DNA of 64,000 nucleotides from Spirochaeta isovalerica (GCF_014207565.1 NZ_JACHGJ010000009.1:62001-126000); one strand, 5' to 3'; counted from the first letter of the stretch, positions 34,279-43,372 are shown. A program made the numbers and translations. The notes: a model not told the origin generated them from the sequence alone.

Positions 34279-34716
34279 CTAATCCAACAGCTGTGAAACG
34301 ATCTGGAGCAATCGGCTTACCAGAAGAGGCGATCCGTATAGAATGATTTTCCCTTTCTGTTCCTCTTCATAATAAATGAAATCAAATCTCCCCTTTCCGT
34401 CTTCGGGAAGTTTTGAATTCATTACAGCATTGATTGTATTGGATATTCTCATAGCCTGATCTTTTCCTCCCACAAAACAATCGACAACAGCAGAAGCCTG
34501 AGGTTTTTCTTTCAGCTCAGCTCCGGGAGGAGTGTATTGAGGTGTTTCATCGACAACATCTCCCGTAAACACACTTAACTCATGGCCGCTGATCCGATAG
34601 CTTCTTCCCACTTTTGCTGCCGTCAGCTTACCTTCCCGAATAAAGCGCTGGACCGTTTTTTCATGAAGCTGTAATAACTCTGCCGCCTGTGAGACGGTAT
34701 ACCAGGTCTCTTTCAT
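34279..34716 (-). CDS. excisionase/MerR-type HTH protein with C-terminal sensor-like domain
   Basis: 145 residues from the ATG after GGAGATTC. The N-terminal 50 residues 'WYTVSQAAELLQLHEKTVQRFIREGKLTAAKVGRSYRI' form the HTH_17/excisionase winged helix used by plasmid and phage Xis proteins and by stand-alone regulators. A proline-rich linker follows, then a domain of about 85 residues ('VVDCFVGGKDQAMRISNTINAVMNSK... FDFIYYEEEQKGKIILYGSPLLVSRLLQIVS') not recognised by me. No integrase or attachment site is nearby, so it is more likely a transcription regulator of the adjacent hydrolase than a recombination factor. Confidence 0.75.
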   Translation of the reverse strand: MKETWYTVSQAAELLQLHEKTVQRFIREGKLTAAKVGRSYRISGHELSVFTGDVVDETPQYTPPGAELKEKPQASAVVDCFVGGKDQAMRISNTINAVMNSKLPEDGKGRFDFIYYEEEQKGKIILYGSPLLVSRLLQIVSQLLD

Positions 34717-34818
34717 TAAAGAATCTCCAACAGATATCAAGTATCTAAAAGAATCATTAAGAATTAATAAGGAATTTTAAGAAACATGTCAATCGATATT
34801 CTTTAAAAAAGAGAATAA

Positions 34819-35650
34819 TTATCCGAGGGATGCTGTAATAAACTCGGCGATATCGCTCATTGCCTTTTGAGCTTCCGGGAATAAGGGCGCCATAATCGGG
34901 AAAGCGTGAACCATTTTGTCATAAATCAATAGCTTTACTTCAGAGCCGGCTTCCATAACTCTTTTAGAATAATCGATAACATCATCGAGATGAATCTATG
35001 AAGTTCCGGCAATTAACAAAGTTCCTGCGAGATTTTTGTGATCTCCAAATGCCGGGGAGAGAATTGGATCGGAAACATCATTCTTTCGGATATAAAAGCC
35101 GGTCCAGATATTCATGGAACCGGGAGGGGCAATATCCTTTTTCGCGTTTCTTCTGAATGAATCAGCAGAGCAGGAAAGGTCGGTTACAGGCGATATGGCC
35201 ACAGCTCCGGCTGGCTGCGGGAGTCCATTTTCCCTGATCGATTTTAATGTGGAGAGTGTTAAGGTTCCTCCGGCGGATTCCCCGGCGATTATAATATTCT
35301 CCGCTTTATATCCATGTTCCAACAGCCATTTATAGGTATGGATACAGTCCTCCAGAGCAGCCGGAAAGGGGTGTTCCGGAGATAAAACCTCCGCCATGAA
35401 TATAGAGAATGATTTAGTTTTCAGAAGTCCCCTCAATATCGATCCATTCTCCATAGATTCCGTTGATATCGACAGTGGTCCTGTTCGCTTCGGGAAATCT
35501 TTTATTGAGAATTCCGGAGGCTTTTTCTGTCCTCGCCCTGAATTCATCAACCGAAAAAGTATGGTCGATTACCGGTCTTTTGAATTTCAGCAAAAAAAAG
35601 TGTCTGTTTCTAATCAATCCGATATTGAAACGGATTCTTATACTTTGCAT
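34819..35650 (-). pseudogene. HSL-family esterase/lipase, multiply disrupted
   Basis: A good Shine-Dalgarno sequence (GGAGGGAAAT) precedes the ATG at 35650. The first 78 codons end in an in-frame TAA at 35414. Beyond it the same frame reads 'IILYIHGGGFISGTP', the oxyanion HGGG motif of hormone-sensitive-lipase-type esterases. A frameshift follows near 35370-35390, then 'FPAALEDCIHTYKWLLEHGY' and the nucleophile elbow 'GESAGG'. A further in-frame TAG (34996-34998) interrupts the C-terminus, after which 'HLDDVIDYSKRVMEAGSEVK' and 'MVHAFPIMAP' complete the family's C-terminus. One frameshift and two stops mean it is not functional as read, barring sequencing error. Confidence 0.88.
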
Positions 35651-35734
35651 ATTTCCCTCCTAAGCGCTTACGCCTTTGAAGAAAAGTTCCGTTAAATAGG
35701 GATCATGTCTTTTTTCCGGAATGGAATATAACGG

Positions 35735-36682
35735 TTATTTCCTTTTCTCAATAATCCAGCATTTGTGGATCTTACTTCCTTTGAAATCTTCCGGTATGGT
35801 CTCTTCGCTGACATTATGTACAAAACCGTTTTCTCTGACAGCGGGGTCGATCCGGAATTTTGTATAGTTGGTGGAAAAAATAAGAATTCCGTTTTTAGAC
35901 AGCAGAGAGAGACAGCTGTTGATCATTGCTAAATGGTCTTTTTGAATATCCAGAACCTTCTTCATTTTCCGGCTGTTGGAAAAAGTAGGGGGATCGAGAA
36001 TGATGAGATCCCAACTCTCCTTTTTCTTTCTCGCTTCTTCGAGAAAAGTAAATACATCGCTGTTCTCATATTTATGTGACGCAGCTGTAAAGTTGTTAAG
36101 CGCCATATTCTCTCTGGCCCAGTTGAGATAGACATTTGACAGATCGACTGAGGTGGTCGATGCCGCCCCGCCCGCGGCTGCGTAAACAGAAAAGGAACCT
36201 GTATAGGCGAAAAGGTTGAGAACTCGTCTTCCCGAAGCATTCTCCCTGACGAGCTGTCTCGTGTCCCGGTGATCCAGAAACAGTCCCGTATCTATATAAT
36301 CAGAAAGGTTGACTTTGAACGTCAATCCGTATTCTCGGATATTATCTGTTATATTTTCCGCTTTGTATTTCTCATACTGCTTTCCACCGGTAAGAAGCTC
36401 TCTGGTTTTGACCAGGATCCGTTCTTCGGGAACATAGAGATTTTTTCCTGCCGTTTCCACAAGCAGGTCCATCTCCTCGGGAGAGAACGTGTCTTTATTA
36501 TTCGATTCGAAAAGCGTCACATGGAGATATTTTCCGTAAAAATCTATAGCCAGCGGGATATCGCCAATATCGCGGTTATAGATGCGATAGGCTTCTATGC
36601 CGAGAGTCTGAGCCCAGATTCTCAAATCGTTGTGTTTCTTTTTCAGGTGTTTTGCAAATTTCTTCAATTTTTCTTCAGTCAT
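35735..36682 (-). CDS. class I SAM-dependent rRNA methyltransferase, RlmK-like
   Basis: 315 residues aligning with the C-terminal half (RlmK, 23S rRNA m7G2069) of E. coli RlmL and related RlmI-like enzymes. 'LSDYIDTGLFLDHRDTRQLV' precedes motif I 'VLNLFAYTGSFSVYAAAGGA', then 'TSVDLSNVYLNWARENMALN', motif IV 'DLIILDPPTFSNSRKM' and 'ILIFSTNYTKFRID'. 'SKIHKCWII' closes as in the family. It lacks the N-terminal THUMP-RlmL half, so it is a stand-alone RlmK-type. It methylates a base in large-subunit rRNA; the exact position is inferred. Confidence 0.88.
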   Translation of the reverse strand: MTEEKLKKFAKHLKKKHNDLRIWAQTLGIEAYRIYNRDIGDIPLAIDFYGKYLHVTLFESNNKDTFSPEEMDLLVETAGKNLYVPEERILVKTRELLTGGKQYEKYKAENITDNIREYGLTFKVNLSDYIDTGLFLDHRDTRQLVRENASGRRVLNLFAYTGSFSVYAAAGGAASTTSVDLSNVYLNWARENMALNNFTAASHKYENSDVFTFLEEARKKKESWDLIILDPPTFSNSRKMKKVLDIQKDHLAMINSCLSLLSKNGILIFSTNYTKFRIDPAVRENGFVHNVSEETIPEDFKGSKIHKCWIIEKRK

Positions 36683-36706
36683 ACATCTCCTCCCGGCAGG
36701 GCAGAA

Positions 36707-36734
36707 AAAAGGCTGCCTTTTAAGACAGCCTTTT
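36707..36734 (-). terminator. intrinsic terminator
   Basis: AAAAGGCTG (36707-36715) pairs with CAGCCTTTT (36726-36734). On the minus strand the stem is followed by a T-run, ending the 108-residue protein gene just before rlmK. Confidence 0.82.
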
Positions 36735-36738
36735 GTGA

Positions 36739-37062
36739 TTATTCAATCTCACCGATTTCCTTGAGCTTGGCTATGGCGTCATCTTTTTCTTTGACTTTCG
36801 TCTTCTTAACGGCTTTCGTCAAGATATTGTCCCACTGTTTCTCCGGCTGCTCATCTTTCATCTCTTCAAGCAGGAACAGAATGTCATCGCTCATATCGAG
36901 GTTATAGATTCTCTCTCCGTCATAGAAAAAGAGTTCTACAAATGCATTGATAAAATCGCCCACGCTTCTCTGTTCTCGGGAAGTTTTGCGATCGAGCATT
37001 TCCTGTTTTTTCTGGGCTCTTTTCAGGTCTCTGTTTCTTCTTTCAATGTCTGTACTTTTCAT
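36739..37062 (-). CDS. small charged protein of unknown function
   Basis: 107 residues from the ATG that follows GAGGAAA by six bases; the ORF extends 17 codons upstream but without support. The N-terminus is a strongly basic/acidic helix ('DIERRNRDLKRAQKKQEMLDRKTSREQRSV'), followed by 'DFINAFVELFFYDGERIYNLDMSDDILFLLEEM' and a lysine-rich tail. No motif is recognised. It is closed by an intrinsic terminator, so it is a monocistronic gene. Confidence 0.65.
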   Translation of the reverse strand: MKSTDIERRNRDLKRAQKKQEMLDRKTSREQRSVGDFINAFVELFFYDGERIYNLDMSDDILFLLEEMKDEQPEKQWDNILTKAVKKTKVKEKDDAIAKLKEIGEIE

Positions 37063-37140
37063 TTTGTTTTCCTCAGGAATTTTCCGACCACAATATAACG
37101 CAGATAAGAACACTTATTCAATATGCGGGACAGACCCTTC

Positions 37141-37746
37141 TCAATAACCGGAATTCAGTATGTCTTCGCCGTCGTGTATTCCCCAGAGCCACTGATTTCT
37201 GTCGCCCAGCAGCGTGGCGGCTACCATAGCCTCATTATAGGTAATTTCATCATTCCAGCTGTCGAATACATTCTCCGCTCTGTGGATCCGAATGACATAA
37301 TTTTCCTTGTAGTGCCCGACAAGAGGGTCATGCCATTTCTCATCATCGCGATAAAAGTCGCTGACCATGCGGATCATGGACGGACCAGGCTGTTCTACGG
37401 AAAAAGAGATATCGAGCCCATCAGACCGGTATGTGAAAACACGGAAGGAATCCATATCTTTATAGGGAAGGCCGTATGCGCCCTCGAGAAGCTTTTCTGC
37501 AGTCTCACGGCCCATAACAACAGCCGTAAGGTAACCCTGTTCCCCGTCTTCCCTGATATCCAGAGTTTCAGATCGGGCGAAAGCAGCTTTCTTTACTGAA
37601 ACAATGACACCCCGGTGACGGCTCTTCCCGAAAAGACCATCGTCAAATTCATCATAAATGCTGACCACGGGCTCGGGATCGGGAGCCAGAGCCGATGCGG
37701 AAAAGTTAAGAATCAAAATCATAAGAGCTATCAGGCTTTTTCTCAT
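37141..37746 (-). CDS. exported protein of unknown function (DUF4230 operon)
   Basis: 201 residues. The N-terminus 'MRKSLIALMILILNFSASALA' is a signal peptide with an ALA cleavage site. The mature part has alternating strands and no cysteine. Its ATG overlaps the upstream DUF4230-like gene (ATGA), so it is third in that operon and probably acts with the two membrane proteins in the cell envelope. No known family. Confidence 0.7.
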   Translation of the reverse strand: MRKSLIALMILILNFSASALAPDPEPVVSIYDEFDDGLFGKSRHRGVIVSVKKAAFARSETLDIREDGEQGYLTAVVMGRETAEKLLEGAYGLPYKDMDSFRVFTYRSDGLDISFSVEQPGPSMIRMVSDFYRDDEKWHDPLVGHYKENYVIRIHRAENVFDSWNDEITYNEAMVAATLLGDRNQWLWGIHDGEDILNSGY

Positions 37747-38498
37747 AATTTCCTCTCCCTGAAATTCACCTCGGAGAATCCGCTGTCCTTGAGTATCTTG
37801 CTGATAAGCTCCCGGTTATTTTTATCGGCGTCATCAAGAATACCAAGTTCGATGACTTTATCTCTGATTCTCGGCTGAAGAAAATCCACAAGATCTCTCC
37901 AGCGGGCCGGCGTTATCCTGGCATCGGGAAAACTGTCCGATGAGGGTTTCCGGTCATCAATATACAAATCGGTTATCTCTGCCGCGGGAAGATGAATGTC
38001 AACAACTCTCTTTTCCCCTTCTCCTGCGACTTTCATATAAGAGGATAGGGATTCTTCCGGATAAAGAGAGGGATTTTCGAAAACCGTTCCTGAAATATTT
38101 ATCCCGGCTTTGACAACAGCATTGAGAATAATAAATTCATAAACATCGATTGCGGGATCAAATCCCCCGTCCAGACAAGCCTTGTAAATTCTCTTCAGCT
38201 CCTCCTGGTTCTCATCACCTTCAATCCCCCGCTCGTACATTTCTTTCACGGCCCACCAGCTTAAGTCCCGATCGACAAAATCATAGGGAAATATGAGCTT
38301 GAGCCTGTATTCCGTCGTGTTGAGAATGTATAGATCGCCTATTTCTTCAGCGACAGTGTAGGCAGATTCACTCTTCCGGCTGAATAGAGAAAAGCGGGGC
38401 AGCGATACACCGACGACAAATCTATCGGTGAGAAGAAAAGTGACGGCTGCGAGAATCAACGTAAATAGAACGGGTAGGACAATAGCTTTAAACTTCAC
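37743..38498 (-). CDS. membrane-anchored DUF4230-like protein
   Basis: 251 residues from a GTG start at 38496-38498, which overlaps the end of the preceding gene by 11 bp. One N-terminal transmembrane helix ('AIVLPVLFTLILAAVTFLL') is followed by a large outside domain. Its second half ('VKAGINISGTVFEN...KRVVDIHLPAAEITDLYIDD...ISKILKDSGFSEVNF') parallels the neighbouring DUF4230 protein ('VTAGVDLSSGFSLK...IVVTYPYPRIFSIDAD...ISGILRDRGISDIRF'). The two are therefore tandem paralogues. Function unknown; an envelope role is likely from topology. Confidence 0.68.
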   Translation of the reverse strand: MKFKAIVLPVLFTLILAAVTFLLTDRFVVGVSLPRFSLFSRKSESAYTVAEEIGDLYILNTTEYRLKLIFPYDFVDRDLSWWAVKEMYERGIEGDENQEELKRIYKACLDGGFDPAIDVYEFIILNAVVKAGINISGTVFENPSLYPEESLSSYMKVAGEGEKRVVDIHLPAAEITDLYIDDRKPSSDSFPDARITPARWRDLVDFLQPRIRDKVIELGILDDADKNNRELISKILKDSGFSEVNFRERKL

Positions 38499-39069
38499 CG
38501 CCGCCCCCTTTTCCCGAAGGTTCGAAACGTATATCACTGATACCGCGATCTCTCAGAATTCCGGAAATCAGGCTTTGAAGATTTCTATCGGCCCTTTCGA
38601 GCAGTTCCGACTCAACAGCTTCGCGGCGGATTCGTTCCTTTTCGTCGAATACCGTATCGAGGTAATCACTCTGTTTGATCCTGCCGAACCGTTCAAGAGC
38701 AAAATACTCATCTATGGAACTCTCATCGGCGTCGATACTGAATATCCGCGGATAGGGGTAGGTGACAACAATACGATTGTCATCGGTTTTAAGGGAAAAG
38801 CCGCTGGAAAGATCCACCCCGGCCGTTACAACGTAATTAATGGTAAAAAGCGATCGCTTATCAACAATAAGGTTCTCTTTCACTTCCGTATAAATCACAT
38901 TTCTGTAAATCTGCCGGGCTGTTACAAGTTCTTTCAGATTGCGAATCTGGTTTCCCGCTTCTTCTATTCTCCTGTCCCGGAATTCCAATGTCAAAAGAAT
39001 AACCAGAGCGATGACAGGCAGGGAAAAGAGAAGGAAATAATAAAAGGGAGACGTTTCCTTTTTACGCAT
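38488..39069 (-). CDS. DUF4230 family membrane-anchored protein
   Basis: 193 residues: one N-terminal helix ('FYYFLLFSLPVIALVILLTLEF'), then a domain with the DUF4230 pattern 'ELVTARQIYRNVIYTEVKE', 'VVTAGVDLSSGFSLKTDDNRIVVTYPYPRI' and a C-terminal amphipathic helix region. It starts the three-gene operon (38488 overlaps the next GTG). DUF4230 proteins are widespread and uncharacterised. Confidence 0.76.
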   Translation of the reverse strand: MRKKETSPFYYFLLFSLPVIALVILLTLEFRDRRIEEAGNQIRNLKELVTARQIYRNVIYTEVKENLIVDKRSLFTINYVVTAGVDLSSGFSLKTDDNRIVVTYPYPRIFSIDADESSIDEYFALERFGRIKQSDYLDTVFDEKERIRREAVESELLERADRNLQSLISGILRDRGISDIRFEPSGKGGGGEV

Positions 39070-39113
39070 AATATTATTATGCCGTATTTTTTTAAAAAAT
39101 TAAACGATACTTA

Positions 39114-39725
39114 TCAGATATTTTCCAGGCCCTTGAGCACCAGTTCGTACTGCTCTCTGTAATCTCCGCCGTACTCCATGGCGGTCTCGCCTTTCTCAAG
39201 AGTTTCAATAAGGTCTTCCTTGATTTCGATCAGACGGTTGTAACAGGAGGGGCAGATTCGCGGATCGCTATTAAGGAGCTCGATAACAGAGCCTTCGATA
39301 AAGATATGAAGCGATTCAATCTTCTGGAACGGGCTGTTGAATCCGTAACCTTCCAGGTTGCGGGATACGGAAAATCTCAATCCCGCCGACAGGGCTTCAT
39401 CGAGATTTCCCAGTTTTGATGAGGATGAAAAATTCTGCTTCACATAGGAGAGGACAGCACAGGCAATCTGCGTGGGAAAATAGAGGAAATCAATTTTATC
39501 TTCTTCGGAAATAGATTCGGCATATTTATCTTTATAAACCGGCCAGCTTCCATCAGGAGCCTGGTTTTCAATCAGGGAACGGCAGAAGTCGAGAATCTGG
39601 TCTTCCGTATAATTTTCATGGGGGATCATTCCTTTGCTCAGCCCTTTGAGAACAAGCCTCATCGAACCGGTCACTACGGACATATTTTCATAATCATCAT
39701 CTTTTGATTTGAAAAACTTTTTCAT
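39114..39725 (-). CDS. protein of unknown function, alpha-barrel-like repeats
   Basis: 203 residues from the second Met (ATG 39723-39725). The segment 'ILDFCRSLIENQAPDGSWPVYKDKY' resembles the repeated motif of prenyltransferase/squalene-cyclase-like alpha-alpha barrels. 'CPSCYNRLIEI' gives one CxxC. The protein is soluble, helical and acidic. It lies downstream of pheT on the same strand, separated by a long perfect palindrome. Function unknown; the barrel idea is weak. Confidence 0.6.
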   Translation of the reverse strand: MKKFFKSKDDDYENMSVVTGSMRLVLKGLSKGMIPHENYTEDQILDFCRSLIENQAPDGSWPVYKDKYAESISEEDKIDFLYFPTQIACAVLSYVKQNFSSSSKLGNLDEALSAGLRFSVSRNLEGYGFNSPFQKIESLHIFIEGSVIELLNSDPRICPSCYNRLIEIKEDLIETLEKGETAMEYGGDYREQYELVLKGLENI

Positions 39726-39796
39726 TAATACCATGGAACAAACCCTTTCTATATTTTTTTATCGTATTATAGAATACAGTTCATCTTTTGTGAAGA

Positions 39797-39824
39797 GCGG
39801 AATGGTGCATATGCACCATTCCGC
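39797..39824. repeat. perfect 28-bp palindrome downstream of pheT
   Basis: GCGGAATGGTGCAT is followed directly by its exact reverse complement, with no spacer. It lies 8 bp after the pheT stop. As RNA it would form a long stem ending pheT transcripts, but there is no T-run, so an mRNA 3'-end stabiliser, Rho-linked end or a protein site are all possible. Confidence 0.7.
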
Positions 39825-39831
39825 CTAATAA

Positions 39832-42255
39832 TCACTGTTTGAGCGGGAAACCGCCTTTTTCGAGAGTTTCCATTACACTCTGTTCCGCAGAAGAAATAAA
39901 TTCGCCGCTTAAAGTCTTTTCCCTGTCGGTGAAAGTCGTTCTGATGGTAACCGCTTTGGTGCCGTTGTCCATTTTGTATATATCGACCACCCGCACACTG
40001 TCGAGCTCTTTCAGCTTGAGCTTGTTGAGAACCGAAACGATGGAAGCGACCGGTTCCTTCTCATCGGCCACGACAGTACAATCGAATATGGAGGAGGGGA
40101 AACGGGAAAGGGGCTTGTATCCGGTCTTATCCTTTATCTGCTTTTCTTCAAAATCAGCCAGATCGAGTACGGCGATAACAAGATTCCCTTTGATTTTAAA
40201 ATCGCGGCAGACAACAGGGTGTACCGAAGTGATAAAACCGGAAACCTTCCCCATAACCTGAAAATTGAGAGTTTCATTGGGATGAAGACCTTTCCATTCG
40301 GGATCGACATAGGGATTGACCGCCCTGTAATCAGGCCGGCTCATCTTCACTTTAAGATTGAGAAAAGCGAACATATCCTCAAGGTTGTTGAGGAGATCCA
40401 TAAATGGCGATTCTTTTTTGGAAAACCAGACCAGACCGACCTGATTTCTCTCAGTCGAAAATTTCTTCTCGTCGGGGAGATAGGACCGTCCGATTTCAAA
40501 AAGCCGGAAGGAACTGTTCGTTTTCTGATTGAGCGCCGCTGCCTGGAGAAGCGAAGGAACGAGAGACGGCCTCATTCTATCCGATTCGGGAGACATGGCG
40601 TTTGCCAGAATCAGCTCTTCATTCATCTGATGCCAGGAGGATTTCTCCAGCAGCTTCGCTCCGACCATGGGATAAGTCAGGACCTCATGGGCACGGGCCC
40701 GGAGAACGAGAAAATCCTGAATGTTCCGCGCCATCTTCTTGGCATTGGAAAGGCGGACGGCGCTGATCGTATTGAGAGGCGATACGGGAACGATATTGTC
40801 ATATCCGATAATACGCCCCACCTCTTCGATGATATCGGCATCGCATTCGATGTCTTTAGTCGCTCTGTAGGAAGGAACGGTTATGGAAAGCAATTCGCCT
40901 TTCATTTCGACGGAAAAATCAAGTGATTCGAGTATCAAAACGATTTTACCGGTCTCCAGTTCTTTCCCGAGTACGCGGCAGATGTGCTCAGGAGTCATTT
41001 CAAGAACGAGAGGAGCCTTTTCCTCTTTATTTCCATCGGAAACGATTCCGCCGACGACTTTTGCTTCGGGGCACAGCTGGAGAACCAGATCCAGGGTCCT
41101 GAGAAGCGTCTGTTTCACCTGACGGGTATCGAGGCATTTCTCATAGCGCTGGGAAGCATCGGTTCTGAGTCCCAGACGGGAAGAAGTCATCCGGACTTCC
41201 GAATCCACCCAGTTGGCCACTTCAATGAAGATGCGGCTGGTCGTCTCTTTGACCCCGCTGTCCAGACCGCCCATAATTCCGGCGATACTGGAGGGACCTT
41301 CGGTGTCGCAAACCAGAGTGTCCGCAGGATTCAACTCTCTTTCAACTTCATCGAGTGTCGTAAATGTCTTATCTCTATCGCCGGCGCGGCGGACAATAAT
41401 CTTTCCGCCCTTGATCGTATCGCGGTCGAACATATGAAGGGGGTGCCCCAGTTCAAGCATAACGTAGTTTGAAATATCCACTATGTTATTGATAGCTCTG
41501 AGTCCGCAGGCTTCCAGTCTGTCCTTCATCCACCGTGGACTGTCCTGAACAGTGACGCCGTCAACAGCGATTCCCGAAAATCCCAGACAGGCTGAATCGG
41601 CATCGACTTCAATGGTTACAGGAGAATTCTCTTCAGTGAATTTGGAGGTAAGCTCTTTTTCCCAGGCTTCGCCGTAAGGCTTTTTCAAATCCTGACCGAA
41701 AACAGCGGCGAACTCCCGGGCCATACCATAGTGGCCCCACAGATCGGGGCGATGAGTCAGGGATTTATTATCTATATCCAGCAGGATATCTCTTCTTCTG
41801 CCCAGATGATCGAGCATAGTCTCGCCGATAACGGCATCTTCAGGCAGTTCGGCCAGGCCGCTGTCATCGCTGCCGATGGAGAGTTCCGTTTCGCTGCAAA
41901 GCATCCCTTCGGACATAACGCCACGTATTTTTTTTGGAGTGAGAGTAAATCCTCCGGGAAATGTCGTGCCGATGGGAGCGAAAGGCACCTTTTTTCCGGG
42001 AGCGACATTGGGAGCCCCGCAGACGACTTCTCGAATCCCCTTTCCGGTTTCGAATTTCACCAGATGGAGATGTTCCGAATCGGGATGGGGATTCACTTCG
42101 GTAATCTCAGCTACTGTTACATTATTCAGAAGCTCTCCTGTCATCAGAACCTCTTCCACCTCACAGGTGGCCAGAGTGAATTTGACAGCCAGCTCATCGG
42201 GCGACATATCGGGGATGTTAACAAAATCTTTGATCCAGTCTATTGATATAATCAT
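39832..42255 (-). CDS. pheT: phenylalanine--tRNA ligase beta subunit
   Basis: 807 residues, the normal length. The N-terminal tRNA-binding (EMAP/OB) domain has 'VTVAEITEVNPHPDSEHLHLVKFETG'. The B3/B4 editing domain is in the middle ('NNIVDISNYVMLELGHPLHMFD'), then B5 ('VLGKELETGKIVLILESLDF'), and the C-terminal ferredoxin-fold anticodon domain ends with 'SSIFDCTVVADEKEPVASIV'. With PheS it forms the (alpha-beta)2 enzyme charging tRNA-Phe and proofreading Tyr. It follows pheS by 11 bp. Confidence 0.97.
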   Translation of the reverse strand: MIISIDWIKDFVNIPDMSPDELAVKFTLATCEVEEVLMTGELLNNVTVAEITEVNPHPDSEHLHLVKFETGKGIREVVCGAPNVAPGKKVPFAPIGTTFPGGFTLTPKKIRGVMSEGMLCSETELSIGSDDSGLAELPEDAVIGETMLDHLGRRRDILLDIDNKSLTHRPDLWGHYGMAREFAAVFGQDLKKPYGEAWEKELTSKFTEENSPVTIEVDADSACLGFSGIAVDGVTVQDSPRWMKDRLEACGLRAINNIVDISNYVMLELGHPLHMFDRDTIKGGKIIVRRAGDRDKTFTTLDEVERELNPADTLVCDTEGPSSIAGIMGGLDSGVKETTSRIFIEVANWVDSEVRMTSSRLGLRTDASQRYEKCLDTRQVKQTLLRTLDLVLQLCPEAKVVGGIVSDGNKEEKAPLVLEMTPEHICRVLGKELETGKIVLILESLDFSVEMKGELLSITVPSYRATKDIECDADIIEEVGRIIGYDNIVPVSPLNTISAVRLSNAKKMARNIQDFLVLRARAHEVLTYPMVGAKLLEKSSWHQMNEELILANAMSPESDRMRPSLVPSLLQAAALNQKTNSSFRLFEIGRSYLPDEKKFSTERNQVGLVWFSKKESPFMDLLNNLEDMFAFLNLKVKMSRPDYRAVNPYVDPEWKGLHPNETLNFQVMGKVSGFITSVHPVVCRDFKIKGNLVIAVLDLADFEEKQIKDKTGYKPLSRFPSSIFDCTVVADEKEPVASIVSVLNKLKLKELDSVRVVDIYKMDNGTKAVTIRTTFTDREKTLSGEFISSAEQSVMETLEKGGFPLKQ

Positions 42256-42266
42256 CTTAATTTTCC

Positions 42267-43310
42267 TTAATACGCTTTGAACTGAGAGGCGAAAGCCAGA
42301 TTTCCGCTGTGGAGATGACGGATATCATCAATTCCGTAGCGCATCATAACCAGCCTGTCCAGCCCCAGTCCGAAGGCGAACCCGTTGTATTTATCCGTGT
42401 CGACGCCGCCGGCTTTCAGAACATTGGGGTGAGTCATTCCGCAGGGGAGCAGTTCCACCCATCCCGTCTGCTTACAGACGGAACAGCCTTTTCCTCCGCA
42501 GATAAGGCACTCGATATCGAGCTCGAATCCCGGCTCGACAAAAGGAAAAAATCCCGGTCTGAGACGGACATTGACATCTTTTTTAAAAATCTCGCTGAGA
42601 AGGGTCTTCATAAAGAAGATGAGATTGGAAACGGAGATATTTTCTCCTACCATCATTCCTTCGAGCTGATGGAAAACCGCTTCATGAGACGCGTCGAGAG
42701 CCTCGCTCCGGAAAACTTTACCGGGACCGACAAATTTAAAGGGAGGCTTGTGAGCTTCCATTCCACGGACCTGAATCGTCGACGTATGAGTCCTGAGCAG
42801 ATGTTCCATATCCTTAAACCAGAAGGTGTCCTGCATATCTCGGGCGGGATGAGTCGCCGGAATATTGAGAGCCTCGAAGTTGTGAAATTCATCCTCTATA
42901 TGGGGTCCGTCAAGAATATCGAATCCCATGGACAGGAAGATATCTTCAATTTCCCTCTGAATAATCGTTACAGGATGATAACCGGCGCTGTTCATTCCAA
43001 GATCGCGAACCGAGTCCCGCAATGTGATGTCCTGCCAGTTTTTTTCGAGCTTTTCATTAATCTCATCAATTTCCAGCTGAGCCAGCTTTTTATCGATGGA
43101 ATCCTGAATTTCGATTTTGTAATTGTTGGAACGGATACCCAGTTCCTTCCGATCTTCGGGGGCAGCGTCTTTCAGACTTTTAAGAATCAGATTCAGCTTA
43201 CCTTTTTTCCCGAGATACTCCGCCTTGAGATCGAAAAGAGACGCTTTTTTGTCCACCTCTCCGATTGCCGATCTGAACTCAACGATCAGCTCTTCCAGTT
43301 TCTGCAGCAT
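42267..43310 (-). CDS. pheS: phenylalanine--tRNA ligase alpha subunit
   Basis: 347 residues from the ATG preceded by GGGG; four codons upstream another ATG has no Shine-Dalgarno sequence. After an N-terminal coiled coil come class II motif 1, 'HPVTIIQREIEDIFLSMGFDILDGPHIEDEFHNFEALNIPATHPARDMQDTFW', motif 2 'GPGKVFRSEALDASHEAVFHQLEG' and motif 3 'GFAFGLGLDRLVMMRYGI'. It activates phenylalanine. Expression is probably set by the Phe-codon leader and terminator directly upstream. Confidence 0.97.
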   Translation of the reverse strand: MLQKLEELIVEFRSAIGEVDKKASLFDLKAEYLGKKGKLNLILKSLKDAAPEDRKELGIRSNNYKIEIQDSIDKKLAQLEIDEINEKLEKNWQDITLRDSVRDLGMNSAGYHPVTIIQREIEDIFLSMGFDILDGPHIEDEFHNFEALNIPATHPARDMQDTFWFKDMEHLLRTHTSTIQVRGMEAHKPPFKFVGPGKVFRSEALDASHEAVFHQLEGMMVGENISVSNLIFFMKTLLSEIFKKDVNVRLRPGFFPFVEPGFELDIECLICGGKGCSVCKQTGWVELLPCGMTHPNVLKAGGVDTDKYNGFAFGLGLDRLVMMRYGIDDIRHLHSGNLAFASQFKAY

Positions 43311-43336
43311 ACGCAACCCCATAAAATAATTTATTC

Positions 43337-43372
43337 AAAAAAAAAGCGGCTAGTTGTCTGAGCAACTGCCGC
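43337..43372 (-). terminator. pheST attenuator terminator
   Basis: On the minus strand GCGGC-AGTTG, a 6-nt loop, CAACT-A-GCCGC, then nine T: an intrinsic terminator 27 bp before the pheS ATG. An upstream AACTG (in the leader after the peptide stop) can pair with CAGTT of its 5' arm, giving a possible antiterminator. It terminates when the leader peptide is translated quickly and reads through when charged tRNA-Phe is scarce. Confidence 0.88.

Noticed and set aside
34279-34716. Excisionase-type HTH as sign of an integrated element
   Set aside because: No integrase, attachment repeat, phage or plasmid gene is nearby, and the protein has a large extra C-terminal domain, so a stand-alone regulator is more likely.
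42309-43361. 350-codon open frame on the plus strand opposite pheS
   Set aside because: It mirrors pheS and would run across the pheST attenuator; no independent coding signs.
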